A stretch of DNA of 64,000 nucleotides from Urophycis tenuis (taxonomy: Eukaryota; Chordata; Actinopteri; Gadiformes; Phycidae). A program made the position numbers and the translations under genes. This document shows, piece by piece, positions 4,881-14,810 of the stretch. The first letter of the stretch is position 1, and every line of letters begins with the position of its first letter. The stretch lies in the NCBI GenBank assembly GCA_036785325.1, contig JAXIVH010000325.1, positions 74,501 to 138,500 on the forward strand, read 5' to 3'. The notes under the pieces were generated by a model that worked only from the letters and a program-made list of their open reading frames with translations, did not search any database and was not told where the DNA came from.

Positions 4881-7057
4881 TAAAGGACGTTCCCTCCTTA
4901 GGGGGTAAGACAATTGTCAATTTGACCAAGGACCTACGCTTAACAGCGCCACAGACAACCCTCTTGAACAGAGGTTTGTCTTTTATCCCTACTCACTGTT
5001 TAGAACGGGAGCTTAAAAAACAATTGAAATGTGATGTTTATAATTACCATAGGAGGCTCAAATTAATCAGCTTTTTCCAGGATAGTACTGGTACTGCACC
5101 GCCTTTCGGGGGCCCTTCCCTTTGGACGCCCCCATCGGGGGCCCTCCCGGAGGCGTTGCACAGACTCATAACATGTGACCTTTCAACACTCAAAAAACAG
5201 TATAGGACGCCCAGCGAGAAGCCCAACCTATCGCCTGGCGAACTAGAGGCCCTTACCCAACTAAAACAAAACAGGGAGATTGTTATTAAACCCGCTGACA
5301 AGGGATCTGCAGTGGTTGTCCTCAGCAGGGACCAATATGTCCTAGAGGCAGAGCGCCAGCTCAGGGATGAGGTCTACTATCGGAAATTAGACGGACCTAT
5401 TTACCTTGACACCATTAAAGAGGTCATAAACATCATTGACTCCCTCTTTAGAGCTAAATTCATCAATTCTAAACAACGCCGTTATCTAATCGGGGGGGAT
5501 GAGGAACCGAGGGCCAGACGCTTTTATATACTGCCAAAAATACATAAGGACCCCGCCACCTGGACGGTCCCCTTTGAGGTCCCTCCGGGTAGGCCCATAG
5601 TTTCAGACTGTGGCAGTGAGACGTACCGGACAGCAGAATACATCGACCACTTCCTTAACCCCCTCTCGACCAGACACCCCTCCTATATTAAGGATACCTA
5701 CCACTTTGTGGGGATCGTCAAGGGCCTCAAGGTGCCACCGGGGGCCCTACTGTTTTCCATGGATGTCAAGAGCCTCTACACCAACATCCCTATAGAGGCC
5801 GGCATCCAGTGTGTAAGACGATTCTTCAACAGGTATCCCGACCCGACCCGACCCGACATGCAGCTCTTAAAGCTGCTAGACATTAACCTGACTAAAAACG
5901 ATTTCATTTTCAATGGGGACTTTTATCTCCAAACTAAAGGCACGGCTATGGGCAAGAAATTCGCCCCGGCCTACGCCAATATTTATATGGCCAATTGGGA
6001 GGAGGAGGCCCTGGCCACTTGTCCCCTAAGGCCCCTACACTACTACAGATATTTGGATGACATATGGGGAATTTGGCCGGGCTCCAAAATTCAATTCACA
6101 CAATTTGTACTGACACTTAACGCTTACGACCCTTCTATCCAATTGACCTATGAACTCAACTCCCAGACCATAGACTTCCTTGACACCACGACTTACAAGG
6201 GACCGGACTTTCTGACCGATTTAAAATTAAACATCAAAGTCTTCTTTAAGAAGACTGACACCCACGCCCTCTTGCATAAAAGCAGCTTCCACCCGAAGCA
6301 CACCTACAAGGGACTGGTGAAATCCCAGATCCTTAGATTCAGGAGGATTTGTACAAGGGACGGGGACTTTGGGCAGGCGGTCGCCATTCTCTTTAGGGCC
6401 TTGAGGGATAGGGGTTATTCCAGGTCCTTCCTCAGGCTCTGTCTGAAGACTTTCTCGGACAGGACTGAGAGGGGCCTGGACAAGCCCATTCCCCTTATCA
6501 ACACATATAGCTCAATGACGGTTACTCTGAACAGCAGCCTGAAGGCCAACTTCGCGAGGTTCCTGGGGCAGCAGGAGCCCTTTACAGAATATAGGGTCAT
6601 CTCGGCCTTCAGGCGTAGTAAAAACTTGAGGGACATGTTAGTACGGGCTACCCTGTCCTCATCAGAGGACAGAGCAAGGACGACCATTATAGACACACAT
6701 TTCATGAAATTGAGATTTATTTCTAATAAGCAAACGCATGCCTGGCACGAGGTCACACAGGCCTCGACCCCAAAAACATCCAACTGCATTTATCTGATTT
6801 TCTGCTCCCTTTGTCCAGCGCAGTTTGTTGGCGGCACCGGCGTCCAGGTATCGTCCCACATCAAGCGCCTTAGATTAGAAGTGCACCTCAAGGGGGACCT
6901 TGACTCACCGGTGGTGCAGCATTTCCTTATGCATGGTCTGGGTGCCTTTAGGTATACTGTACTACAGAGCAATGTTACCTGGACCCCTGCACAGAGGAGG
7001 GACAGGGTGATGGTTTGGCTCCACCTGCTGGGGGCAAAATCCATCTACCCCTGGTGA
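4859..7057 (+). CDS. ORF2 of unit 1: Penelope-type reverse transcriptase with degenerate GIY-YIG domain
   Basis: The frame is open from 4778 and has no ATG until codon 301 (5759), inside RT motif A. The coordinate 4859 is only the TTG overlapping the ORF1 stop, so true expression is probably by frameshift or reinitiation. Motifs by residue: KPADKG 144-149; FYILPKIHK 222-230; PPGRPIVS 242-249; motif A MDVKSLYTNIP 301-311 with Asp302; motif B GTAMGKKFAP 361-370; motif C YLDD 398-401; thumb FHPKHTYKG 477-485 and KSQILRFRRIC 488-498. These are PLE hallmarks and the catalytic Asp residues are present. Residues about 641-720 match a GIY-YIG nuclease in outline (CIYLI, CSLC, QFVGGTG, VWLHLL), but the YIG Tyr is Phe656, the expected Arg is His667, and the Glu before WI is replaced in RVMVWL. 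It reverse-transcribes the element RNA; endonuclease activity is unlikely. Confidence 0.92.
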   Translation: MSPTPAGVKDVPSLGGKTIVNLTKDLRLTAPQTTLLNRGLSFIPTHCLERELKKQLKCDVYNYHRRLKLISFFQDSTGTAPPFGGPSLWTPPSGALPEALHRLITCDLSTLKKQYRTPSEKPNLSPGELEALTQLKQNREIVIKPADKGSAVVVLSRDQYVLEAERQLRDEVYYRKLDGPIYLDTIKEVINIIDSLFRAKFINSKQRRYLIGGDEEPRARRFYILPKIHKDPATWTVPFEVPPGRPIVSDCGSETYRTAEYIDHFLNPLSTRHPSYIKDTYHFVGIVKGLKVPPGALLFSMDVKSLYTNIPIEAGIQCVRRFFNRYPDPTRPDMQLLKLLDINLTKNDFIFNGDFYLQTKGTAMGKKFAPAYANIYMANWEEEALATCPLRPLHYYRYLDDIWGIWPGSKIQFTQFVLTLNAYDPSIQLTYELNSQTIDFLDTTTYKGPDFLTDLKLNIKVFFKKTDTHALLHKSSFHPKHTYKGLVKSQILRFRRICTRDGDFGQAVAILFRALRDRGYSRSFLRLCLKTFSDRTERGLDKPIPLINTYSSMTVTLNSSLKANFARFLGQQEPFTEYRVISAFRRSKNLRDMLVRATLSSSEDRARTTIIDTHFMKLRFISNKQTHAWHEVTQASTPKTSNCIYLIFCSLCPAQFVGGTGVQVSSHIKRLRLEVHLKGDLDSPVVQHFLMHGLGAFRYTVLQSNVTWTPAQRRDRVMVWLHLLGAKSIYPW

Positions 7058-7079
7058 GGACTCCTGAGCTGAACCCTCA

Positions 7080-7850
7080 CCCTCACCCCAACCCTAACCT
7101 CAATACAATAATTAATTTAATTGTAATATAACATTGTTTCCTTAGGCCTAACCTTAACCTCAGCCTAACATCATAATCCAATTTGACCTAACCCTAACCC
7201 AATTTATTCTAATCCTAACCCTAACCCTAACCATAACCCTATTTGTTCTAATCCTAACCCTAACCCTAACCATAACCTAATTTAATCTTACCCTAACCCT
7301 AAACCCTAACCATAACCCAATTTGATCCAACCCTAACCCTAATCCTAACCATAATCAACATTTATTTTCAAAAACCTCAACTTAACCTCAATATAACATT
7401 GTTCCTCAGACCTAACCAAAACCCTCACCCCAACCCTAACCTCAATACAATAATTAATTTAATTGCAATATAACATTGTTTTTTTAGGCCTAACCTTAAT
7501 CTCAGCCTAACATCATAATCCAATTTGACCTAACCTTAACCCAATTTATTCTAATCCTAACCCTAACCCTAACCATAACCCTATTTGTTCTAACCCTAAC
7601 CCTAACCCTAACCATAACCTAATTTAATCTTACCCTAACCCTAAACCCTAACCATAACCCTATTTGTTCTAACCCTAACCCTAACCCTAATCCTAAACAT
7701 AACCTAATTTAATCTTACCCTAACCCTAAACCCTAATCATAACCCAATTTGATCCAACCCTAACCCTAATCCTAACCATAATCAACATTCATTTTCAAAA
7801 ACCTCAATTTAACCTCAATATAACATTGTTCCTCAGACCTAACCATAACC
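7080..7850 (+). repeat. degenerate telomere-like (CCCTAA)n block, unit 1
   Basis: Same two-subrepeat structure as at 1005-1775, starting 23 bp after the ORF2 stop. Confidence 0.92.
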
Positions 7851-8582
7851 TACCTCAACAGTGACCTCTGACCTCTATTGGAACTGCTTTGGATGACCCT
7901 GACCTGGACCCTAATCAACATCATAATTTACAATTCAAGTTTAGATCCAGGATATTTTGGGTGTAGGTGAGTATTGCAAGTATCAATAAAAATAAATATA
8001 TATGGATGTAATGTTTGGAATTTGATTGCGTGGGGCTTGGACCATGATGTCATTTACTGACTGCTGGCCAATGACATCATGGTAACAGCGATCGCGACTT
8101 TTCTAATTGATTCATTTCTTTGTTTGTATTAAATGTTTAGTTTTTATAAAAACACTATAATCAGTTCTATATATAACAACTTTGTTTATTATTATCAACT
8201 CCACTAATGTTCATTGTTTTTCTTTTTAACTCGTTTGTAGAAGTGACGTTAGTCACATGATCGCCTTACATAAAAAAATATATTTAATTTTTTTTCTACA
8301 TATATGTTCGCTGTTACCGTGTTCAGTTATTATTTATTTACTTATCTGTGTCTCTTATTACTTGTATTATATTTCAATAAAAGAAAGTTATATTAACTGT
8401 TGCACAGGGGGTGGGATTGTGGGCTGCCGCGATCTGGAACCAACCTGTTGGCTCCAATCAAATGGGAGGGCGTTCCCTGTTGGAGTCAATTGGGTTGGGG
8501 TCCTTGCGATCTCACAGTCTCAACCTTACCTGCCAAGAGAGAGTTCGCCACAACATTTGTGCTTTTTATGTTTTTTATTTTT
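7851..8582 (+). promoter_or_regulatory. AT-rich 3'UTR/promoter-like region of unit 1
   Basis: Holds the inverted repeat at 8042-8082, TATAAAA at 8145-8151, AATAAA at 7985-7990 and 8376-8381, and the long hairpin at 8436-8503. No gene is seen. Confidence 0.42.
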
Positions 8583-8633
8583 GTGCAAACCTGAAGAAGG
8601 CCAGAATACTGGCCGAAACGTCGTTTTTTGCAC
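8583..8633 (+). ncRNA. hammerhead ribozyme, junction of units 1 and 2
   Basis: All core positions match the copy at 2508-2558. Predicted cleavage is after C8622. Confidence 0.8.
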
Positions 8634-8735
8634 TTGTTTTAAATAAATAGTTACTTTGTTAAACTTTTACTCTCGTTCCAATTTTTTATTTAATTTTTTT
8701 CGAGACACAGCGTTATCACACTCTCCACTAATACA

Positions 8736-10937
8736 ATGTCCGAGTGGACATTGGTTAGATACGGCAGGCGCCGTTATCGCCGACGCTCGCCATCCTGGGA
8801 CGGACACGTTTATGCGCCTACGGATAGGCCGCGCACGTGGTCCGATGATCGACGGGCTCCATCACCCCGGTGGCACGGACGTCCGCCTGGCAGGATGAGG
8901 GAGAGACCACGCTCGCCGCAGAGGTACGTGCGGGTTTACTCCCCTCCGATGACGAGACGCCCTCGCTCGCCACCCAGGGCTCGGCGTCCATCACCGCCAC
9001 CGGGCCCTCCCCGTCGTCCACCCAGGGGGCCTACCAATAGGCGCCCCGCCTCACCATCCAGAGAGAGACGTCGACACCCACACCAGAGGGACCAACGCCC
9101 CCTATCATACACCAGGGATACGCACCCCCGATCACCTATGAGAGACGTGGGTCCTCGGGCCGGGTACCGGGGCTATGACCGCCGGGGGTTCCACGGTCGG
9201 ATGGACCGTGCACCTCCCCTCCGTTATTGGAGGGGTAACCCCCCTAACCTAAACTGGCCAGTGCCTCCGCCTGGGGCTTCTCGGCGGTCTGGCTTTGGGC
9301 CTGGTACCGGGACCTACGCTGACGTCGCCAGAGGACCGGATCGCGACCGCGATGGACATGAGGTGAGGCGTATCCCTGCCAATTTGGAATTGAAGCGTCT
9401 CATTAAAGAACTGTACGCTGTAATTAAGGTGACCCACCACCTTTCTAACGTGTCATCTGGGGCCCGTGGGGAAGGGCCCCGGACCATTCACAAAATGGTG
9501 GCCACGCTGGCCGCCATGATTAAACCAGCGGTCCCTACTCAGACCACGCGCCTCCTGATAGAGGGGGCTGCGAGGGAGTGGGGACACACAATTTGCCTTA
9601 TATTAAGGCAACACTATGAGGAATGCCTTGAGGACTTGTTTGGGAGACTCAGGGGTCTCCTCAATGAGACCTGGAGGGAGGCCTTCGGTGTGGCGACCCG
9701 CTGGGCCCGCAGGAACCTGCCCCGTCTCACTGGGGAGACGCTCGACGCCGCTGAGACCAGGCTCACGACGCTGTGGGAGCAGGAGAGGGACCCCACACCG
9801 ATCCTGGTCCCTGACGTTCTGCCCCCGAGGTCCAGGGCTCCGTCGGCGTCGCTGTTGCCTTCCGGCCGCGCACTGTCTTCCCCCACCTCATCGCCGGCTC
9901 GTCATGCTGGCCCTCACCGCCCACCTCCGGCGACCGGGACCCGGGGCACGCCAGCGAGACCGGCCTCTGCGGGGTCCGGCACCGTGACGGGCTTGGAGGA
10001 GCTGTCGCCGGATTGGTTCGTCCCCCCGACGGCGGCCGTCCTCACCCCCTCGCGGCCAATGGCGTGTCCCCCCCTGGAACGGAGGGCCCCCAGGAGGGCC
10101 AGGAGGGCGTCCCCTGAGGTCTCGTCGGACGAGGATGACGGGGCTGATGGGGAGGACGGCCTTCTGGGACTCACACGAGGGAGAAGAGGTGAGTTGGTGG
10201 GAGGACCCACCCCCTGTTCTCCTTCTCCATCCCCGGGGCCCGACGCATCGGGGACCGGGGACCTCCTCGATCTGGAGGACCACGACGAGGGCCCTTCCAC
10301 CTCACGGGCCGCCGCGGAGGTATTGCGGTCTGTCCGGGACCGAGGTGAGGAGCCGAGAGACGAGACCACCACCGAGAGAAGGGGAGGTCGCAGGGTCAGG
10401 GTGCACCCACATACGGCACGTAAGTTGTTGGACTGGAACCTCAACGTGGGCTCTAAGTGGCTCATTATGGGTGACTCTAACCTTGCTAGCCTCCCTGAAC
10501 ATGACATCCAGGACCTGCAGGTGGACTGTTTCCCTGAATCCCATTTCAGGCACGCGCAGGCCCTGATGGAGAAGACCACCCCTATTGAGGGGCTGGTCGT
10601 AGAAAAAATAATCATGTCGTTTGGTATCTATAGCAGGGCCAACAAGTCAAAAGAGACAACGATTAAGAATGCCCAGGCTGCGTTGAGAGCGGCCAGGAAG
10701 CGGTTCCCTGGAGCGGAGGTGTTGATCCAGCAGGTCAACTTCTCCACGGCCCTCCCTACAGAGGAGCAGGAGAACCTCGCCGTCCTCAACCAGCAGTTGG
10801 AGAGGAACATGCCCCACATCCCCCTCCTGCCGCAAAGCCAGTTCTCCACTGAGGAGGACAACATCAGCTGGACAGCGGAGACTGGCGACGCTTTCTTCCA
10901 TCACTGGAGGGGGGTGTTAAACGCCGGGTCCCCTTGA
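8736..10937 (+). CDS. ORF1 of unit 2: SGNH-like RNA-binding candidate
   Basis: The protein is identical to that of unit 1. The only difference noticed is 10148 C to T, a silent GAC/GAT change in the acidic patch, not shared with the equivalent units 6 or 10. It therefore arose after the array expanded or was erased elsewhere by homogenisation. Confidence 0.85.
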   Translation: MSEWTLVRYGRRRYRRRSPSWDGHVYAPTDRPRTWSDDRRAPSPRWHGRPPGRMRERPRSPQRYVRVYSPPMTRRPRSPPRARRPSPPPGPPRRPPRGPTNRRPASPSRERRRHPHQRDQRPLSYTRDTHPRSPMRDVGPRAGYRGYDRRGFHGRMDRAPPLRYWRGNPPNLNWPVPPPGASRRSGFGPGTGTYADVARGPDRDRDGHEVRRIPANLELKRLIKELYAVIKVTHHLSNVSSGARGEGPRTIHKMVATLAAMIKPAVPTQTTRLLIEGAAREWGHTICLILRQHYEECLEDLFGRLRGLLNETWREAFGVATRWARRNLPRLTGETLDAAETRLTTLWEQERDPTPILVPDVLPPRSRAPSASLLPSGRALSSPTSSPARHAGPHRPPPATGTRGTPARPASAGSGTVTGLEELSPDWFVPPTAAVLTPSRPMACPPLERRAPRRARRASPEVSSDEDDGADGEDGLLGLTRGRRGELVGGPTPCSPSPSPGPDASGTGDLLDLEDHDEGPSTSRAAAEVLRSVRDRGEEPRDETTTERRGGRRVRVHPHTARKLLDWNLNVGSKWLIMGDSNLASLPEHDIQDLQVDCFPESHFRHAQALMEKTTPIEGLVVEKIIMSFGIYSRANKSKETTIKNAQAALRAARKRFPGAEVLIQQVNFSTALPTEEQENLAVLNQQLERNMPHIPLLPQSQFSTEEDNISWTAETGDAFFHHWRGVLNAGSP

Positions 10938-13132
10938 GCCCGACACCGGCAGGGGTAAAGGACGTTCCCTCCTTAGGGGGTAAGACAATTGTCAATTTGA
11001 CCAAGGACCTACGCTTAACAGCGCCACAGACAACCCTCTTGAACAGAGGTTTGTCTTTTATCCCTACTCACTGTTTAGAACGGGAGCTTAAAAAACAATT
11101 GAAATGTGATGTTTATAATTACCATAGGAGGCTCAAATTAATCAGCTTTTTCCAGGATAGTACTGGTACTGCACCGCCTTTCGGGGGCCCTTCCCTTTGG
11201 ACGCCCCCATCGGGGGCCCTCCCGGAGGCGTTGCACAGACTCATAACATGTGACCTTTCAACACTCAAAAAACAGTATAGGACGCCCAGCGAGAAGCCCA
11301 ACCTATCGCCTGGCGAACTAGAGGCCCTTACCCAACTAAAACAAAACAGGGAGATTGTTATTAAACCCGCTGACAAGGGATCTGCAGTGGTTGTCCTCAG
11401 CAGGGACCAATATGTCCTAGAGGCAGAGCGCCAGCTCAGGGATGAGGTCTACTATCGGAAATTAGACGGACCTATTTACCTTGACACCATTAAAGAGGTC
11501 ATAAACATCATTGACTCCCTCTTTAGAGCTAAATTCATCAATTCTAAACAACGCCGTTATCTAATCGGGGGGGATGAGGAACCGAGGGCCAGACGCTTTT
11601 ATATACTGCCAAAAATACATAAGGACCCCGCCACCTGGACGGTCCCCTTTGAGGTCCCTCCGGGTAGGCCCATAGTTTCAGACTGTGGCAGTGAGACGTA
11701 CCGGACAGCAGAATACATCGACCACTTCCTTAACCCCCTCTCGACCAGACACCCCTCCTATATTAAGGATACCTACCACTTTGTGGGGATCGTCAAGGGC
11801 CTCAAGGTGCCACCGGGGGCCCTACTGTTTTCCATGGATGTCAAGAGCCTCTACACCAACATCCCTATAGAGGCCGGCATCCAGTGTGTAAGACGATTCT
11901 TCAACAGGTATCCCGACCCGACCCGACCCGACATGCAGCTCTTAAAGCTGCTAGACATTAACCTGACTAAAAACGATTTCATTTTCAATGGGGACTTTTA
12001 TCTCCAAACTAAAGGCACGGCTATGGGCAAGAAATTCGCCCCGGCCTACGCCAATATTTATATGGCCAATTGGGAGGAGGAGGCCCTGGCCACTTGTCCC
12101 CTAAGGCCCCTACACTACTACAGATATTTGGATGACATATGGGGAATTTGGCCGGGCTCCAAAATTCAATTCACACAATTTGTACTGACACTTAACGCTT
12201 ACGACCCTTCTATCCAATTGACCTATGAACTCAACTCCCAGACCATAGACTTCCTTGACACCACGACTTACAAGGGACCGGACTTTCTGACCGATTTAAA
12301 ATTAAACATCAAAGTCTTCTTTAAGAAGACTGACACCCACGCCCTCTTGCATAAAAGCAGCTTCCACCCGAAGCACACCTACAAGGGACTGGTGAAATCC
12401 CAGATCCTTAGATTCAGGAGGATTTGTACAAGGGACGGGGACTTTGGGCAGGCGGTCGCCATTCTCTTTAGGGCCTTGAGGGATAGGGGTTATTCCAGGT
12501 CCTTCCTCAGGCTCTGTCTGAAGACTTTCTCGGACAGGACTGAGAGGGGCCTGGACAAGCCCATTCCCCTTATCAACACATATAGCTCAATGACGGTTAC
12601 TCTGAACAGCAGCCTGAAGGCCAACTTCGCGAGGTTCCTGGGGCAGCAGGAGCCCTTTACAGAATATAGGGTCATCTCGGCCTTCAGGCGTAGTAAAAAC
12701 TTGAGGGACATGTTAGTACGGGCTACCCTGTCCTCATCAGAGGACAGAGCAAGGACGACCATTATAGACACACATTTCATGAAATTGAGATTTATTTCTA
12801 ATAAGCAAACGCATGCCTGGCACGAGGTCACACAGGCCTCGACCCCAAAAACATCCAACTGCATTTATCTGATTTTCTGCTCCCTTTGTCCAGCGCAGTT
12901 TGTTGGCGGCACCGGCGTCCAGGTATCGTCCCACATCAAGCGCCTTAGATTAGAAGTGCACCTCAAGGGGGACCTTGACTCACCGGTGGTGCAGCATTTC
13001 CTTATGCATGGTCTGGGTGCCTTTAGGTATACTGTACTACAGAGCAATGTTACCTGGACCCCTGCACAGAGGAGGGACAGGGTGATGGTTTGGCTCCACC
13101 TGCTGGGGGCAAAATCCATCTACCCCTGGTGA
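10934..13132 (+). CDS. ORF2 of unit 2: Penelope-type reverse transcriptase
   Basis: Identical protein to unit 1 ORF2. RT motifs A, B and C are intact, and the first in-frame ATG is again at codon 301. The slippery heptamer is at 10916-10922. Confidence 0.91.
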   Translation: MSPTPAGVKDVPSLGGKTIVNLTKDLRLTAPQTTLLNRGLSFIPTHCLERELKKQLKCDVYNYHRRLKLISFFQDSTGTAPPFGGPSLWTPPSGALPEALHRLITCDLSTLKKQYRTPSEKPNLSPGELEALTQLKQNREIVIKPADKGSAVVVLSRDQYVLEAERQLRDEVYYRKLDGPIYLDTIKEVINIIDSLFRAKFINSKQRRYLIGGDEEPRARRFYILPKIHKDPATWTVPFEVPPGRPIVSDCGSETYRTAEYIDHFLNPLSTRHPSYIKDTYHFVGIVKGLKVPPGALLFSMDVKSLYTNIPIEAGIQCVRRFFNRYPDPTRPDMQLLKLLDINLTKNDFIFNGDFYLQTKGTAMGKKFAPAYANIYMANWEEEALATCPLRPLHYYRYLDDIWGIWPGSKIQFTQFVLTLNAYDPSIQLTYELNSQTIDFLDTTTYKGPDFLTDLKLNIKVFFKKTDTHALLHKSSFHPKHTYKGLVKSQILRFRRICTRDGDFGQAVAILFRALRDRGYSRSFLRLCLKTFSDRTERGLDKPIPLINTYSSMTVTLNSSLKANFARFLGQQEPFTEYRVISAFRRSKNLRDMLVRATLSSSEDRARTTIIDTHFMKLRFISNKQTHAWHEVTQASTPKTSNCIYLIFCSLCPAQFVGGTGVQVSSHIKRLRLEVHLKGDLDSPVVQHFLMHGLGAFRYTVLQSNVTWTPAQRRDRVMVWLHLLGAKSIYPW

Positions 13133-13154
13133 GGACTCCTGAGCTGAACCCTCA

Positions 13155-13925
13155 CCCTCACCCCAACCCTAACCTCAATACAATAATTAATTTAATTGTA
13201 ATATAACATTGTTTCCTTAGGCCTAACCTTAACCTCAGCCTAACATCATAATCCAATTTGACCTAACCCTAACCCAATTTATTCTAATCCTAACCCTAAC
13301 CCTAACCATAACCCTATTTGTTCTAATCCTAACCCTAACCCTAACCATAACCTAATTTAATCTTACCCTAACCCTAAACCCTAACCATAACCCAATTTGA
13401 TCCAACCCTAACCCTAATCCTAACCATAATCAACATTTATTTTCAAAAACCTCAACTTAACCTCAATATAACATTGTTCCTCAGACCTAACCAAAACCCT
13501 CACCCCAACCCTAACCTCAATACAATAATTAATTTAATTGCAATATAACATTGTTTTTTTAGGCCTAACCTTAATCTCAGCCTAACATCATAATCCAATT
13601 TGACCTAACCTTAACCCAATTTATTCTAATCCTAACCCTAACCCTAACCATAACCCTATTTGTTCTAACCCTAACCCTAACCCTAACCATAACCTAATTT
13701 AATCTTACCCTAACCCTAAACCCTAACCATAACCCTATTTGTTCTAACCCTAACCCTAACCCTAATCCTAAACATAACCTAATTTAATCTTACCCTAACC
13801 CTAAACCCTAATCATAACCCAATTTGATCCAACCCTAACCCTAATCCTAACCATAATCAACATTCATTTTCAAAAACCTCAATTTAACCTCAATATAACA
13901 TTGTTCCTCAGACCTAACCATAACC
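13155..13925 (+). repeat. degenerate telomere-like (CCCTAA)n block, unit 2
   Basis: Same structure as at 1005-1775, on the ORF2 3' side. Confidence 0.92.
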
Positions 13926-14657
13926 TACCTCAACAGTGACCTCTGACCTCTATTGGAACTGCTTTGGATGACCCTGACCTGGACCCTAATCAACATCATA
14001 ATTTACAATTCAAGTTTAGATCCAGGATATTTTGGGTGTAGGTGAGTATTGCAAGTATCAATAAAAATAAATATATATGGATGTAATGTTTGGAATTTGA
14101 TTGCGTGGGGCTTGGACCATGATGTCATTTACTGACTGCTGGCCAATGACATCATGGTAACAGCGATCGCGACTTTTCTAATTGATTCATTTCTTTGTTT
14201 GTATTAAATGTTTAGTTTTTATAAAAACACTATAATCAGTTCTATATATAACAACTTTGTTTATTATTATCAACTCCACTAATGTTCATTGTTTTTCTTT
14301 TTAACTCGTTTGTAGAAGTGACGTTAGTCACATGATCGCCTTACATAAAAAAATATATTTAATTTTTTTTCTACATATATGTTCGCTGTTACCGTGTTCA
14401 GTTATTATTTATTTACTTATCTGTGTCTCTTATTACTTGTATTATATTTCAATAAAAGAAAGTTATATTAACTGTTGCACAGGGGGTGGGATTGTGGGCT
14501 GCCGCGATCTGGAACCAACCTGTTGGCTCCAATCAAATGGGAGGGCGTTCCCTGTTGGAGTCAATTGGGTTGGGGTCCTTGCGATCTCACAGTCTCAACC
14601 TTACCTGCCAAGAGAGAGTTCGCCACAACATTTGTGCTTTTTATGTTTTTTATTTTT
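13926..14657 (+). promoter_or_regulatory. AT-rich 3'UTR/promoter-like region of unit 2
   Basis: Inverted repeat 14117-14157, TATAAAA 14220-14226, long hairpin 14511-14578. No gene is seen. Confidence 0.42.
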
Positions 14658-14708
14658 GTGCAAACCTGAAGAAGGCCAGAATACTGGCCGAAACGTCGTT
14701 TTTTGCAC
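14658..14708 (+). ncRNA. hammerhead ribozyme, junction of units 2 and 3
   Basis: Core, stem I and stem II match the first copy. Predicted cleavage is after C14697. Confidence 0.8.
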
Positions 14709-14810
14709 TTGTTTTAAATAAATAGTTACTTTGTTAAACTTTTACTCTCGTTCCAATTTTTTATTTAATTTTTTTCGAGACACAGCGTTATCACACTCTC
14801 CACTAATACA

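Larger units (their letters stand above)
2548..8622 (+). mobile_element. Penelope-like element, unit 1 (complete, 6,075 bp)
   Basis: First complete monomer, used here as the reference for the others. Order: ribozyme-defined 5' end, 113-nt leader, ORF1, ORF2, telomere-like repeats, AT-rich region, next hammerhead. There is no LTR, tRNA primer site, integrase or visible target-site duplication. It abuts the next unit without any spacer. The RT motifs place it in the PLE class and not among LTR or LINE elements. Confidence 0.95.
8623..14697 (+). mobile_element. Penelope-like element, unit 2 (complete, 6,075 bp)
   Basis: Same length and order as unit 1. It carries one private change in ORF1, C to T at 10148. 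Confidence 0.95.
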
